A DNA stretch of 64,000 bases from Andalucia godoyi (lineage: Eukaryota > Discoba > Jakobea > Jakobida > Andaluciidae): positions 1 through 64,000 of the forward strand of contig VRVR01000038.1 in assembly GCA_009859145.1 (NCBI GenBank). The letters are read 5' to 3'. Within the stretch, counting starts at the first letter, position 1. Each line of letters starts with the position of its first letter. Of the stretch, positions 45,566 through 54,990 are shown piece after piece. A program made the translations under genes and the position numbers. The notes below the pieces were generated by a model that ran no database searches, was not told the DNA's origin, and saw nothing but the letters and a program-made list of their open reading frames with translations.

Positions 45566-47398
45566 ATGGCGCGTGCATTTGGCTTGCGTACACACAGGCG
45601 TGGGCTTGGGCTTGGGCTTGTGTTCGCCTGTCTGTGCGCGCTTCGACTCGATTGTGCGTTGGGGGACTGTTTTGCGACGAATTTACGAGCGTTTGATATG
45701 TATGTGCCGGCGACTGCGATGAATCTTTGCCTGACGCCCGCGTCGAACTGCTCTCACATCTCCTTTGTGATTGAACACGATGGGAAATCCAAAAGCGGTG
45801 CTCGTCGTGTGCACGGAGAGGAGGCGCCGTCGGGGTTCACGCAGATAGCGTCTGGTACGTGGACCGACTGCTTGAACACCACAGGCTGGACACAGTTTTC
45901 CTTCACTTCGTTGCCGAATGTTCCGCCCCGTCTGCAGTCTCTTGCAGCGGGGTATGCAGAAGGTGTGCTGGCGCAGGAGAAGATCTGGAGCTATGCGCGA
46001 AATGCATACACGGTCGTCTTTGGGAACAAGACTGCGCATTTTACGTACCCGGCTAAGCTGGAGGCGTTTCTTCATGAGCACTACGCGTACTTGGAGAAGC
46101 AGATTGCGGATTTTGCAACGGAAGACGTGTCGGGATACTGGGCGCAAATCCAGCTGTTGAATGATCAGATGGAGGGGCTGTTGGAAGGCTACATGTCGGC
46201 TGCTGCAGTGGATCAAGCGCTGACGTGGATGGACTTTTTGATTCTGCAGTTGAATGGAGACTTGGACCAGCTTATTCCCGTCTGTGCGCAGGACTTGGAG
46301 CTCATCAAGACGAAAGGAAGCTCGAGAAATGGAAATCTCCTTAGCAGGAAGGAAGCGTTTGAACGAATTTCGGTCTCCAGATGCTCCGCCATTGTGAAGC
46401 TGACTGCAGATTTCTCAGAACTCTACACCGCACACACAACATGGGGCTCTTATTCCGTGATGTTGCGAACGTTCAAGCAGTACAACTTTGCATTTAACGG
46501 AGTTGCGTCGAACAAAATGGCCTTGTCGTCATATCCAGGAGTCATTGCGTCAGTCGACGACTTCTATGCGATGCCGGACTCGAAACTGGCTGTGACAGAA
46601 ACGACAAACGACATCTTGAATGACGACCTGCTGGACAAAATCACCAAGGATTCTGTAATGTACTGGATGAGAGTCATGGTTGCGTGTCGTCTTGCTTCCA
46701 ATACCGAGGAGTGGACCACGACGTTTGCACAGTCCAACTCCGGAACCTACAATAATCAGTGGATTGTGGTCGACTACAAGCTCTTCACCCCCGGACAGTC
46801 TCTCGCTGCTGGTGCTGTTCGGATTTTGGAACAGATTCCAGGAGACACCGCGTCATTGGATGTCACATCGTATGTGGTCCAAGGGCATTGGGCATCGTAC
46901 AACCGCCCGTTCTTCCCACAGTTCTTCGAAGCTCTCGGCTACCCAAAGTACGCCGCCACGTACGGAGACATTTACTCGTACGCGGCATGTCCTCGAGCTG
47001 AAATTTTCAGACGCGATGCGGACTCTATTGCATCTCTGCACGACACCAAAAAGTTTATTGTGTACAATAACTTCAAGGTGGATCCGCTGTCGTCTGGATA
47101 TCCAGGAAACTCGATTGCGGCCCGTTTTGATCTCAAAGGAGGCCCATTTGACGACTCTGGTCTGAATTGGTTTTACCATGGTTTGCATGGCGGTATTGAC
47201 GGAAAGGTTGTCTCAAACGAATTGATGCAGGATGGGTCTGTGCATGCCATATCTGGTCCGACGCACGACGATGTGCCTCCATTTGTATGGAGCGCTGAAT
47301 GGGACTGGGCTCCGCATGAGGGCCTTCCCAGCGTCTATGACTTTGATTGGGTCCATTTCAAGAGCGACGGTTCGGCAGAAGTGCTGCAGCACTCGTAG
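45566..47398 (+). CDS. Phospholipase B-like protein (PLBD / lamina ancestor family)
   Basis: Predicted 610-aa lysosomal or secreted protein. It starts with a signal peptide (about residues 12-33, RGLGLGLVFACLCALRLDCALG). The body is a typical PLB-like Ntn hydrolase: AAGYAEGVLAQEKIW early, then the self-processing nucleophile region SRCSAIVKLTADFSELYTAHTTWGSYSVMLRTFKQYNF, where the Cys of SRCSA should be the nucleophile. YNNQWIVVDYKLF, SYNRPFFPQFFEALGYP and the C-terminal FNNFKVDPLS-like YNNFKVDPLSSGYPGNSIAARFDL with GGIDGKV follow. Amoebal relatives are known lysosomal phospholipases. Several NxS/T sites are present. The gene lies between the two inverted repeat copies. Confidence 0.92.
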   Translation: MARAFGLRTHRRGLGLGLVFACLCALRLDCALGDCFATNLRAFDMYVPATAMNLCLTPASNCSHISFVIEHDGKSKSGARRVHGEEAPSGFTQIASGTWTDCLNTTGWTQFSFTSLPNVPPRLQSLAAGYAEGVLAQEKIWSYARNAYTVVFGNKTAHFTYPAKLEAFLHEHYAYLEKQIADFATEDVSGYWAQIQLLNDQMEGLLEGYMSAAAVDQALTWMDFLILQLNGDLDQLIPVCAQDLELIKTKGSSRNGNLLSRKEAFERISVSRCSAIVKLTADFSELYTAHTTWGSYSVMLRTFKQYNFAFNGVASNKMALSSYPGVIASVDDFYAMPDSKLAVTETTNDILNDDLLDKITKDSVMYWMRVMVACRLASNTEEWTTTFAQSNSGTYNNQWIVVDYKLFTPGQSLAAGAVRILEQIPGDTASLDVTSYVVQGHWASYNRPFFPQFFEALGYPKYAATYGDIYSYAACPRAEIFRRDADSIASLHDTKKFIVYNNFKVDPLSSGYPGNSIAARFDLKGGPFDDSGLNWFYHGLHGGIDGKVVSNELMQDGSVHAISGPTHDDVPPFVWSAEWDWAPHEGLPSVYDFDWVHFKSDGSAEVLQHS

Positions 47399-47559
47399 CG
47401 GATGCCGAAAAGAAGAAAGGAATCGAAAAGAAAAGAACAGAACAGAACAGCGAAGAACCGAGAAGAATGTTTGTCGCTGCTGCTTGTACCTTTTATATTT
47501 AGTATCGCGTAAACAGAAGTGAGGGAGGGGGGAACTCTCGAGGAAAATCCAGTGTTCTC

Positions 47560-50151
47560 TCACCATCCTGTGCCAAACGTATGGTGAGGTGTATGGCGAG
47601 TGACAGGATTTGCATTTTCATACGAACCCGGTCCGGGAATCTTCTTGCGGGCCTCAAAATCGAGGTCCTTCAGATGGTCACCGAAGGTGTACCGCGGAGA
47701 AGACTTCCCTGTCCCTGACGGCGGTCTGTATTTCGGACCCGGAGACTCGGAGACGCCCTTCATCGGGATCGGACGTCCGAATCGTGGGGCAAGTGAAACT
47801 GGTGTGATCGGCGGTGTCTGGCGATTCCTGGAAGACCGAGAGGTTCCGCTGCCATGTGAGGCCACGGAAGACGCTGTTCCGTGATCGGATGAAAATTCTG
47901 CAAGTCGGTCGGCTTTGTCCGACAGGATAACAGATAAGCGATACGAGGATGATCCAACGGATCCAGGACGTTGATGGGCACTTGAAGACGTCAGCACAGC
48001 CGGCTCCTGCTCATCTGAATGGTCATGCGAGTCAATTGTATGTGCACGACGGCGAGTGGGCGGAAGACCGGAGGCTGAGGAGGTCCGTGGACGCAAATCT
48101 CGCGAAGGCGGAACTTCACTGAGCGTCTCGTGAGGTTGCGACGCGGCGATTTCCGGGCGTCCTGCAGAAATAGGATGCCCAGAAGAGGAGCGCAAGGCTG
48201 TTATCGATTTCGAATAGCTTCGCTCCGTTAAAATACTAAGTTCTTCAGGGGAGGTGTTCAGCGTTCCCGTGTAGTAGCGAGCCAGGAAGGACCGAAAAGC
48301 AAGAGACGTCCCAGTGTGTTCTTTTGTAAGAATCGGGCCGGACTCGAAATTGATGGATGCCTGGAACTTGGCCATCGATTTCAAGCGGCCCAATACGGAG
48401 CTCTCTTCGGGGTGCTGCTTGAACACTTTTGTTCGTTGCTTGGGCTTGGTCGAGGACGCAGGAGTGGCAACAGAGGACGACGACGACGATGATGATGATG
48501 ATGACGATGACTTTGCAGGAGGCAACGAAAGCCGAGGAACGACTGATGGCAATCCTTTGGTCGATGGAGGATTGGACATCTTTTTTGCATGAGACGGAGG
48601 CGGAATGCGGGCATTCCAACTTGGTCTCGTTGGACTTGGATGACTTTGCATCTTTTTCTTGGGCTTCTTGGGTACTCCATTTGGTTTCATTGCAGTGCTC
48701 GTGTTTGGAGAAGCGGTCGATGTGGACTTTTTCCCTTTCCGCTTTCGTCCTGGACCAGAGGCTGATGGATGAGCTGAGGACGCTGTGGCGTCGTTCTCCC
48801 AACCGTGGACCGACTGGGCTTCGCTCCCTGCATATCTATACCCATCGTCGTCGTCGTCGTCGTCGACAACGTTACCGTCTTTCGCAATGCAAACACTATT
48901 CTCCAAATCTGCAATCTCTTCAGCACATCCAGGTTGGCTGTCTTCATTCTGCCCATCAACCTCGATTGCATTTGTCTCTTCCACCTCTTTATATTCCTCT
49001 TCCTGCTCTTCCTGCTCTTCCTGCTCTTCCTGCTCTTCCTGCTCTTCCTGCTCTTCCACATCTTCCACATCTTCCACCTCTTCCACCTCTTCCACCTCTT
49101 CCACCTCTTCCACCTCTTCCACCTCTTCCACCTCTTCCACCTCTTCCACCTCTTCCACCTCTTCCACCTCTTCCACCTCTTCCTGCTCTCCTGCGCCTTC
49201 TTGGTTTTCTGGATGGTCAACATCGATGTGCGGATCTATCGACACCTCGCTTCTGGTGAACTCGCGCTCCTCTGCTTCTGCAACACACGAAGAGCCATTT
49301 GCATCGGCTGGGCTATCCGAGTATTCATCCCATTCTTTGGCACCCAGCAAAGACCTTGCCACAGCTGGATTCTCCGCCACTTCACTCGACTGCTGATCAT
49401 CGGCTTTCTCCTCGTCGCCTCGCTGCACCTTCTCATCGAAACCACTTTCGTCGCTGTCCTTTTCAAACTCATCTTGGCCATACTCCCCGCAGGCATCGGA
49501 AGCTTGCGGATCGTCCGTATCCGCTGCAGTGGGGTCTACATCCACTGTCGAGTCAAACTCGTATCCATCATCGTTGCCAGCTCCCAGACTCATATCAGAA
49601 CCTGCATCCTCAAAAATGAAATCCGGAGACTCTGTTCCATCGGTTCGAAGGCCGTCCTCCGCATCATCCTGGCCACTCGTCGTCAGCAAAGATGCTCCTG
49701 CCTCGTCAGAACCAGTCAATACCACAGCGTCATGGCTATGCATGCTACGATTGCTGCAATCGCTGGTTTCATCATACTCGGCAGGAAGAGAGGCATCCAA
49801 CTGCGGTGACTCGCCGAGATGATGCTGGCCCGCCCAATCATCATTACTACTTGTCAATTGAAAATCAAAACGCTCCAACCCCGACGCCGACGATGCCGCA
49901 GAAGTTTCGTTGCACGGAACATCCGGCTGGCTCAGCTGACTTGACGGAGCAAGAAACATGAAAGCGGAGGCGGGTCTCGAGTCCCAAAAGGCATGGCTAT
50001 CCGACTCCATCGAATCACCTAAATCTGCATCGTTGTCCCCAACCGAAAAGTCAAGTTCGTCCGAACCAAGCATTGCCGATCCATGCGAAGCAGGTCGGCT
50101 CTCATCCAACCCATCGGTGGCCTCCACCAGTGGCTCACGTGCATCCTCCAT
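47560..50151 (-). CDS. Large acidic low-complexity protein with C-terminal STPGR motifs
   Basis: Predicted 863-aa protein. Residues 1-440 are strongly acidic and Ser-rich. A perfect 9-base minisatellite (about 48985-49190 on the DNA) encodes runs of Val-Glu-Glu and Glu-Glu-Gln. Residues 440-700 are Ser/Pro/Lys-rich with basic patches (RKRKGKKS). The C-terminal 90 residues carry SHIPPO-like sperm-tail PG repeats: SESPGPKYRPP, SPRYTFGD, KIPGPGSYEN and HHTFGTGW. In animals STPGR proteins lie inside axonemal or other stable microtubules. Only about two repeats are present, so the microtubule role is tentative. The first ATG is at 50151; the frame continues two codons without ATG. Confidence 0.7.
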   Translation of the reverse strand: MEDAREPLVEATDGLDESRPASHGSAMLGSDELDFSVGDNDADLGDSMESDSHAFWDSRPASAFMFLAPSSQLSQPDVPCNETSAASSASGLERFDFQLTSSNDDWAGQHHLGESPQLDASLPAEYDETSDCSNRSMHSHDAVVLTGSDEAGASLLTTSGQDDAEDGLRTDGTESPDFIFEDAGSDMSLGAGNDDGYEFDSTVDVDPTAADTDDPQASDACGEYGQDEFEKDSDESGFDEKVQRGDEEKADDQQSSEVAENPAVARSLLGAKEWDEYSDSPADANGSSCVAEAEEREFTRSEVSIDPHIDVDHPENQEGAGEQEEVEEVEEVEEVEEVEEVEEVEEVEEVEEVEEVEEVEDVEDVEEQEEQEEQEEQEEQEEQEEEYKEVEETNAIEVDGQNEDSQPGCAEEIADLENSVCIAKDGNVVDDDDDDDGYRYAGSEAQSVHGWENDATASSAHPSASGPGRKRKGKKSTSTASPNTSTAMKPNGVPKKPKKKMQSHPSPTRPSWNARIPPPSHAKKMSNPPSTKGLPSVVPRLSLPPAKSSSSSSSSSSSSSVATPASSTKPKQRTKVFKQHPEESSVLGRLKSMAKFQASINFESGPILTKEHTGTSLAFRSFLARYYTGTLNTSPEELSILTERSYSKSITALRSSSGHPISAGRPEIAASQPHETLSEVPPSRDLRPRTSSASGLPPTRRRAHTIDSHDHSDEQEPAVLTSSSAHQRPGSVGSSSYRLSVILSDKADRLAEFSSDHGTASSVASHGSGTSRSSRNRQTPPITPVSLAPRFGRPIPMKGVSESPGPKYRPPSGTGKSSPRYTFGDHLKDLDFEARKKIPGPGSYENANPVTRHTPHHTFGTGW
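48985..49190. repeat. Coding 9-bp minisatellite
   Basis: Tandem CTCTTCCTG then CTCTTCCAC units, all in frame with the minus-strand gene, encoding Glu-Glu-Gln and Val-Glu-Glu. Copy number is expected to vary between strains without breaking the frame. Confidence 0.9.
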
Positions 50152-50386
50152 AGGCAATAATCAATTACAATACGCAACGCGCGAACGAAATGTGTGTCTG
50201 TGTGTGTGTGTGTGTGTGAAAAGTGAGATTCAGGTTTGGTTAGGGACCAAACATTTGCACGAGGTGCTTGGCAAGTGGAGGAGTGGGGACGTAGAGGAAT
50301 GGAGAACAGTGCTTTTCTTTCAATAGGGCTGCAGTATGATGATGATGATGATACTGCTGATTTGCACGGTTCCTAAAAAAATTCAG
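50152..50386. other. 5' flank of the STPGR gene
   Basis: Carries a TG run (50199-50218) and an ATG trinucleotide run (50336-50352). It ends at the border of the right repeat copy. Confidence 0.5.
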
Positions 50387-50966
50387 TATCCATAAACAGA
50401 CACGGTCAATACTGGCCGACACCAGCACGTTTGTTTCACAGGGGAATTCGTGCTTACGCACGCTCGGCCGAAATTCAGCCGGTGACACAGGCTCTGCATT
50501 TTCGACACTCTTTAATGTAGCATCCGTAGCCATCTATTCTATCATTCGTTGGTTTGGTTTTTTGGCTTCACTTTTTTAATTCAAATATGGGCATGGGTGC
50601 GCTGCGATGACGCATTCGCCCACGCCTACGCCGATCGATGCAGGGCCTCCTAGGTCCCGCAGACCTCCTAAGAGACCGCCTCTTCCTACTCTCGTATCTC
50701 CAGGTGCATCAATCGCTGCAACTGAGGACACGAAAGCGCCTGCTGCTAGGGCCGTCAGAAATCAAAATGCACCCTTCTCAGGAGCAACGTGTCATGCTGA
50801 GAAAGTGGCTCACCGATTGATCGAGATTGGGAACGGAGCGCGGAGCATCTATCTGAAGAGCGCCGTGAGGTGTGTTGGGGGGCCGATCCCCTTCCCGGCA
50901 ACGGGATGCCAGATTGAATACGCATGTCTATTCGTAGTTATGCATGTTCAGTGTATAATGTAGGCG
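50387..50966 (+). repeat. Inverted repeat element, right copy (decayed TnpB/Fanzor-like N-terminus)
   Basis: The plus strand of this copy matches the minus strand of 45356-44764 over about 580 bases at high identity. Differences include a roughly 20-base deletion within the Pro/Arg-rich part. The frame from 50607 starts MTHSPTPTPID, passes APAARAVR and ends in AVRCVG. KMHPSQEQRVMLRKW is read in a second frame at about 50768-50812. The shared outer ends read CGCCTACAnTATACACTGAAC, and the inner ends CCGTGTCTGTTTATG. The remaining TnpB domains (RuvC, zinc finger) are not present in either copy. Confidence 0.55.
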
Positions 50967-51010
50967 CCCAGTGATGGTTCTGTTATGTTTTCTGATTTTA
51001 ACGACAGGTG

Positions 51011-51565
51011 CTACTCGAATTTTCTGGTTGTAATACGAATACTCTGGGGCTGGGACTGGGTGTGTTGGGCGATTTCGTGGATCTGCTGCAGAGTTCGATC
51101 GCTGACTCTGCATTTCCCATCCAACGGAGCAATGATTTGTGATGAAGGCGAACACGGCCGTCGGAACAGATGATCCAAGCTGCCGACCATTGTGCTGAAC
51201 TCGCGTTTGGCGCCACTCGATTCCTTCCCGCCAACCACGCTCGATGTACCAATACTGCTCCCGGTACTACTGTGTGTGCTGCTTGATGGTGCGTTAGTAG
51301 GATAGGGATGGACAGTCTTGTTGAGAGTGCCGACGGTGTCCGTGTACTTTGCGCGGACCTGTTCATACGCGATTCTGGGAAGCCGAAACATAAAGCGGAC
51401 GCAGTGCATGACCCTTGCTCTTGTGCGTGGCGTCTTAATCAGCTTCCGGTTCAGCTCGCCTATGCGTCGATACAGCTTCGGAAACCCATACATCCGCCCA
51501 ATCGAATACGCTAGCACCTTTTTTGATATTGACAAAACCACTAGCTTCAAGATTATGTTACTCAT
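51011..51565 (-). CDS. Hypothetical basic protein
   Basis: Predicted 184-aa protein with no family I recognise. The first 75 residues are rich in basic and hydrophobic positions (IILKLVVLSISKKVLAYSIGRMYGFPKLYRRIGELNRKLI), like a mitochondrial targeting or membrane-peripheral helix. A Ser/Thr-rich middle follows, and a C-terminal part starting FSTMVGSLDHLF. The ATG at 51565 follows a long T/G-rich leader. It lies 45 bases from the right repeat copy, and its 3' end is close to the repeat border, so the element may have landed in its 3' flank. Confidence 0.6.
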   Translation of the reverse strand: MSNIILKLVVLSISKKVLAYSIGRMYGFPKLYRRIGELNRKLIKTPRTRARVMHCVRFMFRLPRIAYEQVRAKYTDTVGTLNKTVHPYPTNAPSSSTHSSTGSSIGTSSVVGGKESSGAKREFSTMVGSLDHLFRRPCSPSSQIIAPLDGKCRVSDRTLQQIHEIAQHTQSQPQSIRITTRKFE

Positions 51566-51947
51566 TCTTCTCTCCCTGTCTTTGTCCAATTTGTTGTTGT
51601 TGTTCCTGATGTTGCTGTCGTTGATGTTGATTTGTTTGTTTGTGTGACTTTTCTCGCAACCATACCCACCGCTTGGACACCACGCTGAGAAACACAAACT
51701 GCACGATTCCCTTCATGTTCGTTTTATTATTACTATTGTTTTTGATGTTGTTGTTATTTTTGTTTTGGACCGAAGGAAAAGGAACGAATGTACGATAGCC
51801 ATTGCACGATAGCAAGACGAAAGTCCCATGCTGTGCGTTTGGAGCTTGGGTGCTGTGGACTGGCCGAATTGCCTAATGCATGTGAGAGTGTAGGAGGAAT
51901 GTGACTGTGAGCGAGAGAGGGTCTCAGAGAAAGAGGGCGAGAGGAAG
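51566..51947. other. Divergent promoter region
   Basis: About 380 bases between the hypothetical and the carrier genes. It contains TTG-rich arrays (51595-51640, 51720-51770). No gene is called. Confidence 0.5.
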
Positions 51948-52889
51948 ATGACAGGCGGAGAAGGCGGAAAGGTGTATCAGCAGTTTGTAGCCGGGACGTT
52001 TGGTGGAGCTGGGCTTGTGATTGCTGGATATCCGATGGACACCATCAAGGTTCGGCTGCAGACGACGGTTGCTGCTCCGGCTGGAGGTGGAGGTGGATTG
52101 AGTGCGCCTGTGTTCCGGGGTCCGATGGACTGCTTGGTCCGGACTGTGCGGCATGAGGGCTTCCGAGGGCTGTACAAGGGCGTGTCGTCTCCGCTTGGCG
52201 GGGTGCCGTGGATGTACACAATCTCGTTTGGGTCGTGGGGTGCTGCGCAGAAGATGCTTGAAAAGCCGGGCGAAAAGAACTTGTCGCTGTTCAGAGTGAG
52301 CCTGGCCGGAGCGATCTCGGGTGTTGCGACAACCGTGGTGACTACTCCTGTGGAGCTTCTTAAGATCCGGCTGCAGACGCAGTACTCGGCGGGCACGATC
52401 GGGGATGTGGCGAACTACAAGCCGAAGTACAACGGACTGCTGGACTGCGCGGTCAAGTCGTACCGTGAACATGGAATCCGAAAGGGCCTTTTCCGTGGGT
52501 TCAACTCGGTGCTGCTGCGAGACGTTCCGGGGTCCTTCTTTTACTTTGGAGCATACGTGTATGCGAAACGTGCGCTGGTGCCCGTTTGCGGGGTCCAGTC
52601 CGAGTCGGAGCTGCCGATGTGGGCACAGCTGTTCGCGGGTGGATTCGGTGGGGTTGCTGCGTGGGCTACGTGCTTGCCGCTGGATGCGATCAAAACACGC
52701 ATTCAGCATGATACCGAAGGAAAGTACAAGGGCGTCATGGACGCATTTGGCCAGGCAATCAAGGAAGGCGGCGTCAAGGGTCTGTACCGCGGGGTTGGCC
52801 CCATCTTCTTGCGAGCATTCATCGCAGACGCAGTGTGCTTCTTCTGCTATGAGGTTGCAATGAAGGTTCTGAAGAAGGTGGACCCGTAA
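51948..52889 (+). CDS. SLC25A20: Mitochondrial carnitine/acylcarnitine carrier (SLC25A20-like)
   Basis: Predicted 313-aa carrier with three tandem repeats. Each has the Px[D/E]xx[K/R] motif: GYPMDTIKVRLQT, TTPVELLKIRLQTQ and CLPLDAIKTRIQ. The second and third repeats contain LLRDVPGSFFYFGAY and FLRAFIADAVCFFCYEVAMKVL. These are the positions that in the carnitine/acylcarnitine translocase read RDVPASGMYF and LRAFPANAACFLGYE. An ornithine-type carrier would differ there. It should exchange acylcarnitine for carnitine across the inner mitochondrial membrane. The next gene, convergent at 53116, is a carnitine acyltransferase, which supports the call. A Gly/Ala insertion (around 45-52) in the first matrix loop is harmless. 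Confidence 0.87.
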   Translation: MTGGEGGKVYQQFVAGTFGGAGLVIAGYPMDTIKVRLQTTVAAPAGGGGGLSAPVFRGPMDCLVRTVRHEGFRGLYKGVSSPLGGVPWMYTISFGSWGAAQKMLEKPGEKNLSLFRVSLAGAISGVATTVVTTPVELLKIRLQTQYSAGTIGDVANYKPKYNGLLDCAVKSYREHGIRKGLFRGFNSVLLRDVPGSFFYFGAYVYAKRALVPVCGVQSESELPMWAQLFAGGFGGVAAWATCLPLDAIKTRIQHDTEGKYKGVMDAFGQAIKEGGVKGLYRGVGPIFLRAFIADAVCFFCYEVAMKVLKKVDP

Positions 52890-53115
52890 GGCGTGATCCA
52901 TCTGCTCTCTCGCGTCAGAAATTGTAAGGTGAAGATCCCAATCCAATTGATTATTCCTTTTGCTATTCTATTACCATTATTACTGTTTTGTTGCTTCTTA
53001 TTTCTTGTTTGCTGTATGGATTATTGGCTGTCCTTGTAGAGAAAACATGCTTCTTGGGTGGGTGGTGGGAATCACAATGTTGGCAATGGAGACTGCTGAC
53101 ACGGGGGGGGGGGGT
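52890..53115. other. Short gap between the carnitine shuttle genes
   Basis: 226 bases of 3' flanks of two convergent genes, with T-rich blocks and a run of ten G at 53105-53114. No terminator-like hairpin was identified. Confidence 0.5.
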
Positions 53116-54990
53116 TCATGCAGAACAGGACTCGCACAGCGCTGCAAGCTCATTCAGCGACTCCTTCATGCACTCTGCAAAAAAGTCCGATCGTAAATTA
53201 CGAGACGAGACGTGGAAGAGCAGCTCGTGGCTTCGCACACAGTAGCAAACACCATAGCCGTCCGGGACGACAGCGCCAAACCCGGCAACAAACCACTCGG
53301 AAGTCATGTTCGATGTGGAAAGGGTCCAGTACGACGACCTCTTGAACAACGGGTCCTGGAAGACCGGATGCAGAGGGATATTACGCTCCCCAGCAATCAG
53401 CCGCATACCCACAAAATGCCGATCCACGCCCTGCGCGGCACTGGCGTCCTTCATGATGGCCGAGTGACGCATGCACGCCACATGAAAGAGCTCGTGCTTG
53501 GTAGACTTGGTGACATTGCCTGTGCTGTCCAAAAACGCTTCGATAAACGCCTTCATTTCGGGAGTGGCAGTTCTGCCGGTCTCGGTGCGACCGAAACCGT
53601 AGGTCCTCGTTTGGGCAGACTCGTAGCAAGGCGACATACGGCCCCAGATCTTGTAGTACGACATGTGGATTGCAGCCTGGAAAAAGGCATCCGGGGAGAC
53701 CTTCCATGTCTTGATTGTTTCCTTTCCAAACGTGTTGAAACGCACAGGAGACAGAGAATGCTCGCGGACGATTTTAACGAGGTTGCGATGCGCACGTTGA
53801 ATCCCCTCGCGCATGGTATCATCCAAGCTGAACTCCAAAAATCGAAACCTGTTTGGGATCGACGCGTCTGTCAACGGAGTTTCGTGGTTCACGGGTAGAA
53901 ACAGCTTCGATCGTGCATAGGAACGCGTCCGTGCACAGGCATAGTCGACGCAGCCCATTGCAACGGTTCCATCCATTCCAGTATGTTCCCCAAGATAGCC
54001 CGCCTGGCCATCCGGAAACACAATAAAGTGCATCGACTTGTCAAAGAATCGATTGCGTCCATCCGCATGCCACAACTCGTGATCGTACGTCGCGATATCT
54101 CGTGGCGACTGTTCTTCCAAACACACAACAAACGATGCCGACCCAATCTCGAGCAGCGATTTTGCATTCAGGGGCGACAAGCCTTCGAGATGCTGATGCA
54201 GAACGGCCCACGTATCTCGATGCTCTGTTGTCAACACTCCAATGGAGCTGTCGCGGTTCTCAGGCAGCGCACGAGAAGCTTCCCAGATGCGCGCAAGCTG
54301 CAGATGAATTTCCTCGAGAGTAAACAAGCGTCCATCCGGATGCACGATCTCCATGCGATAAAAGTATCCTTTCACACTCACAATGACGTGATTGTACTTT
54401 CGGTAGTTGAAAATCTGCATTTGATCCCGCGATGTAACAGGAAGCCTCACAGTGTTGAACATGTACTTGAACATATCCATGCAAATCGGGGTTTTTCCTC
54501 CAACCGTATCGCACGGGATAGCGCCAGCCAAAAACTGCTGCTTGTACTCGGCCACTGCAAGGGTCAATTGCGCCGCGCGTTCCAACATTGCAATTCCTGG
54601 AATCGCGTCAAACGAGAAGAAGTACGAAACATTCAGCACTAACGGATCCCGATAGTCCACATACGCCCATTGCAGCCACCATTCTGAAAGCCACGAAGTC
54701 GAGCTTGCAGCTGCCCTCTCCTGCAGAAGCTTCGTCAAGAGCTCGCCCTGTCCACCGGGCTTCGCAAAGTCCATCAGCAGAGCCCTCGTTCTCTGGAACT
54801 CCTCCTCGGTTGAAATTCCACGCAGCGATCGAAGAAACCGGTCAACCGACTCGTCCAATGACGGAACAGGAAGCTTCGGCAGCGAAAGCTGGTTCGAAAG
54901 CATCTTGGACCCAGAGACCGGAAACGGCGCAATCGTGGTGAACGGAAGAGTCCGTGTCACAGAGTCCTTGTCGTCCCAGAATCCTGACAT
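53116..54990 (-). CDS. Carnitine O-acyltransferase (CrAT/CPT2 type)
   Basis: Predicted 624-aa member of the choline/carnitine acyltransferase family. The N-terminus has LPKLPVPSLDESVDRFLRSL, the usual PxLPxPxLxxTLxxYL start. Then come GGKTPICMDMFKYMFNTVRLP, the catalytic histidine in YLGEHTGMDG (family: xxxEHSxxDG) and AFFQAAIHMSYYKIWGRMSPCYESAQTRTYGFGRTETGR. The C-terminus has LSTSNMTSEWFVAGFGAVVPDGYGVCY, which holds the carnitine-binding S-T-S motif. Without a clear CPT1 membrane anchor, it is a soluble CrAT or CPT2-type enzyme. Whether it is mitochondrial or peroxisomal is unclear; no C-terminal SKL is seen. The substrate chain length cannot be told. Confidence 0.93.
   Translation of the reverse strand: MSGFWDDKDSVTRTLPFTTIAPFPVSGSKMLSNQLSLPKLPVPSLDESVDRFLRSLRGISTEEEFQRTRALLMDFAKPGGQGELLTKLLQERAAASSTSWLSEWWLQWAYVDYRDPLVLNVSYFFSFDAIPGIAMLERAAQLTLAVAEYKQQFLAGAIPCDTVGGKTPICMDMFKYMFNTVRLPVTSRDQMQIFNYRKYNHVIVSVKGYFYRMEIVHPDGRLFTLEEIHLQLARIWEASRALPENRDSSIGVLTTEHRDTWAVLHQHLEGLSPLNAKSLLEIGSASFVVCLEEQSPRDIATYDHELWHADGRNRFFDKSMHFIVFPDGQAGYLGEHTGMDGTVAMGCVDYACARTRSYARSKLFLPVNHETPLTDASIPNRFRFLEFSLDDTMREGIQRAHRNLVKIVREHSLSPVRFNTFGKETIKTWKVSPDAFFQAAIHMSYYKIWGRMSPCYESAQTRTYGFGRTETGRTATPEMKAFIEAFLDSTGNVTKSTKHELFHVACMRHSAIMKDASAAQGVDRHFVGMRLIAGERNIPLHPVFQDPLFKRSSYWTLSTSNMTSEWFVAGFGAVVPDGYGVCYCVRSHELLFHVSSRNLRSDFFAECMKESLNELAALCESCSA

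Noticed and set aside
52000-52900. Long minus-strand frame opposite the carrier gene
   Set aside because: It is a shadow of the strongly coding plus strand; no family features are seen.
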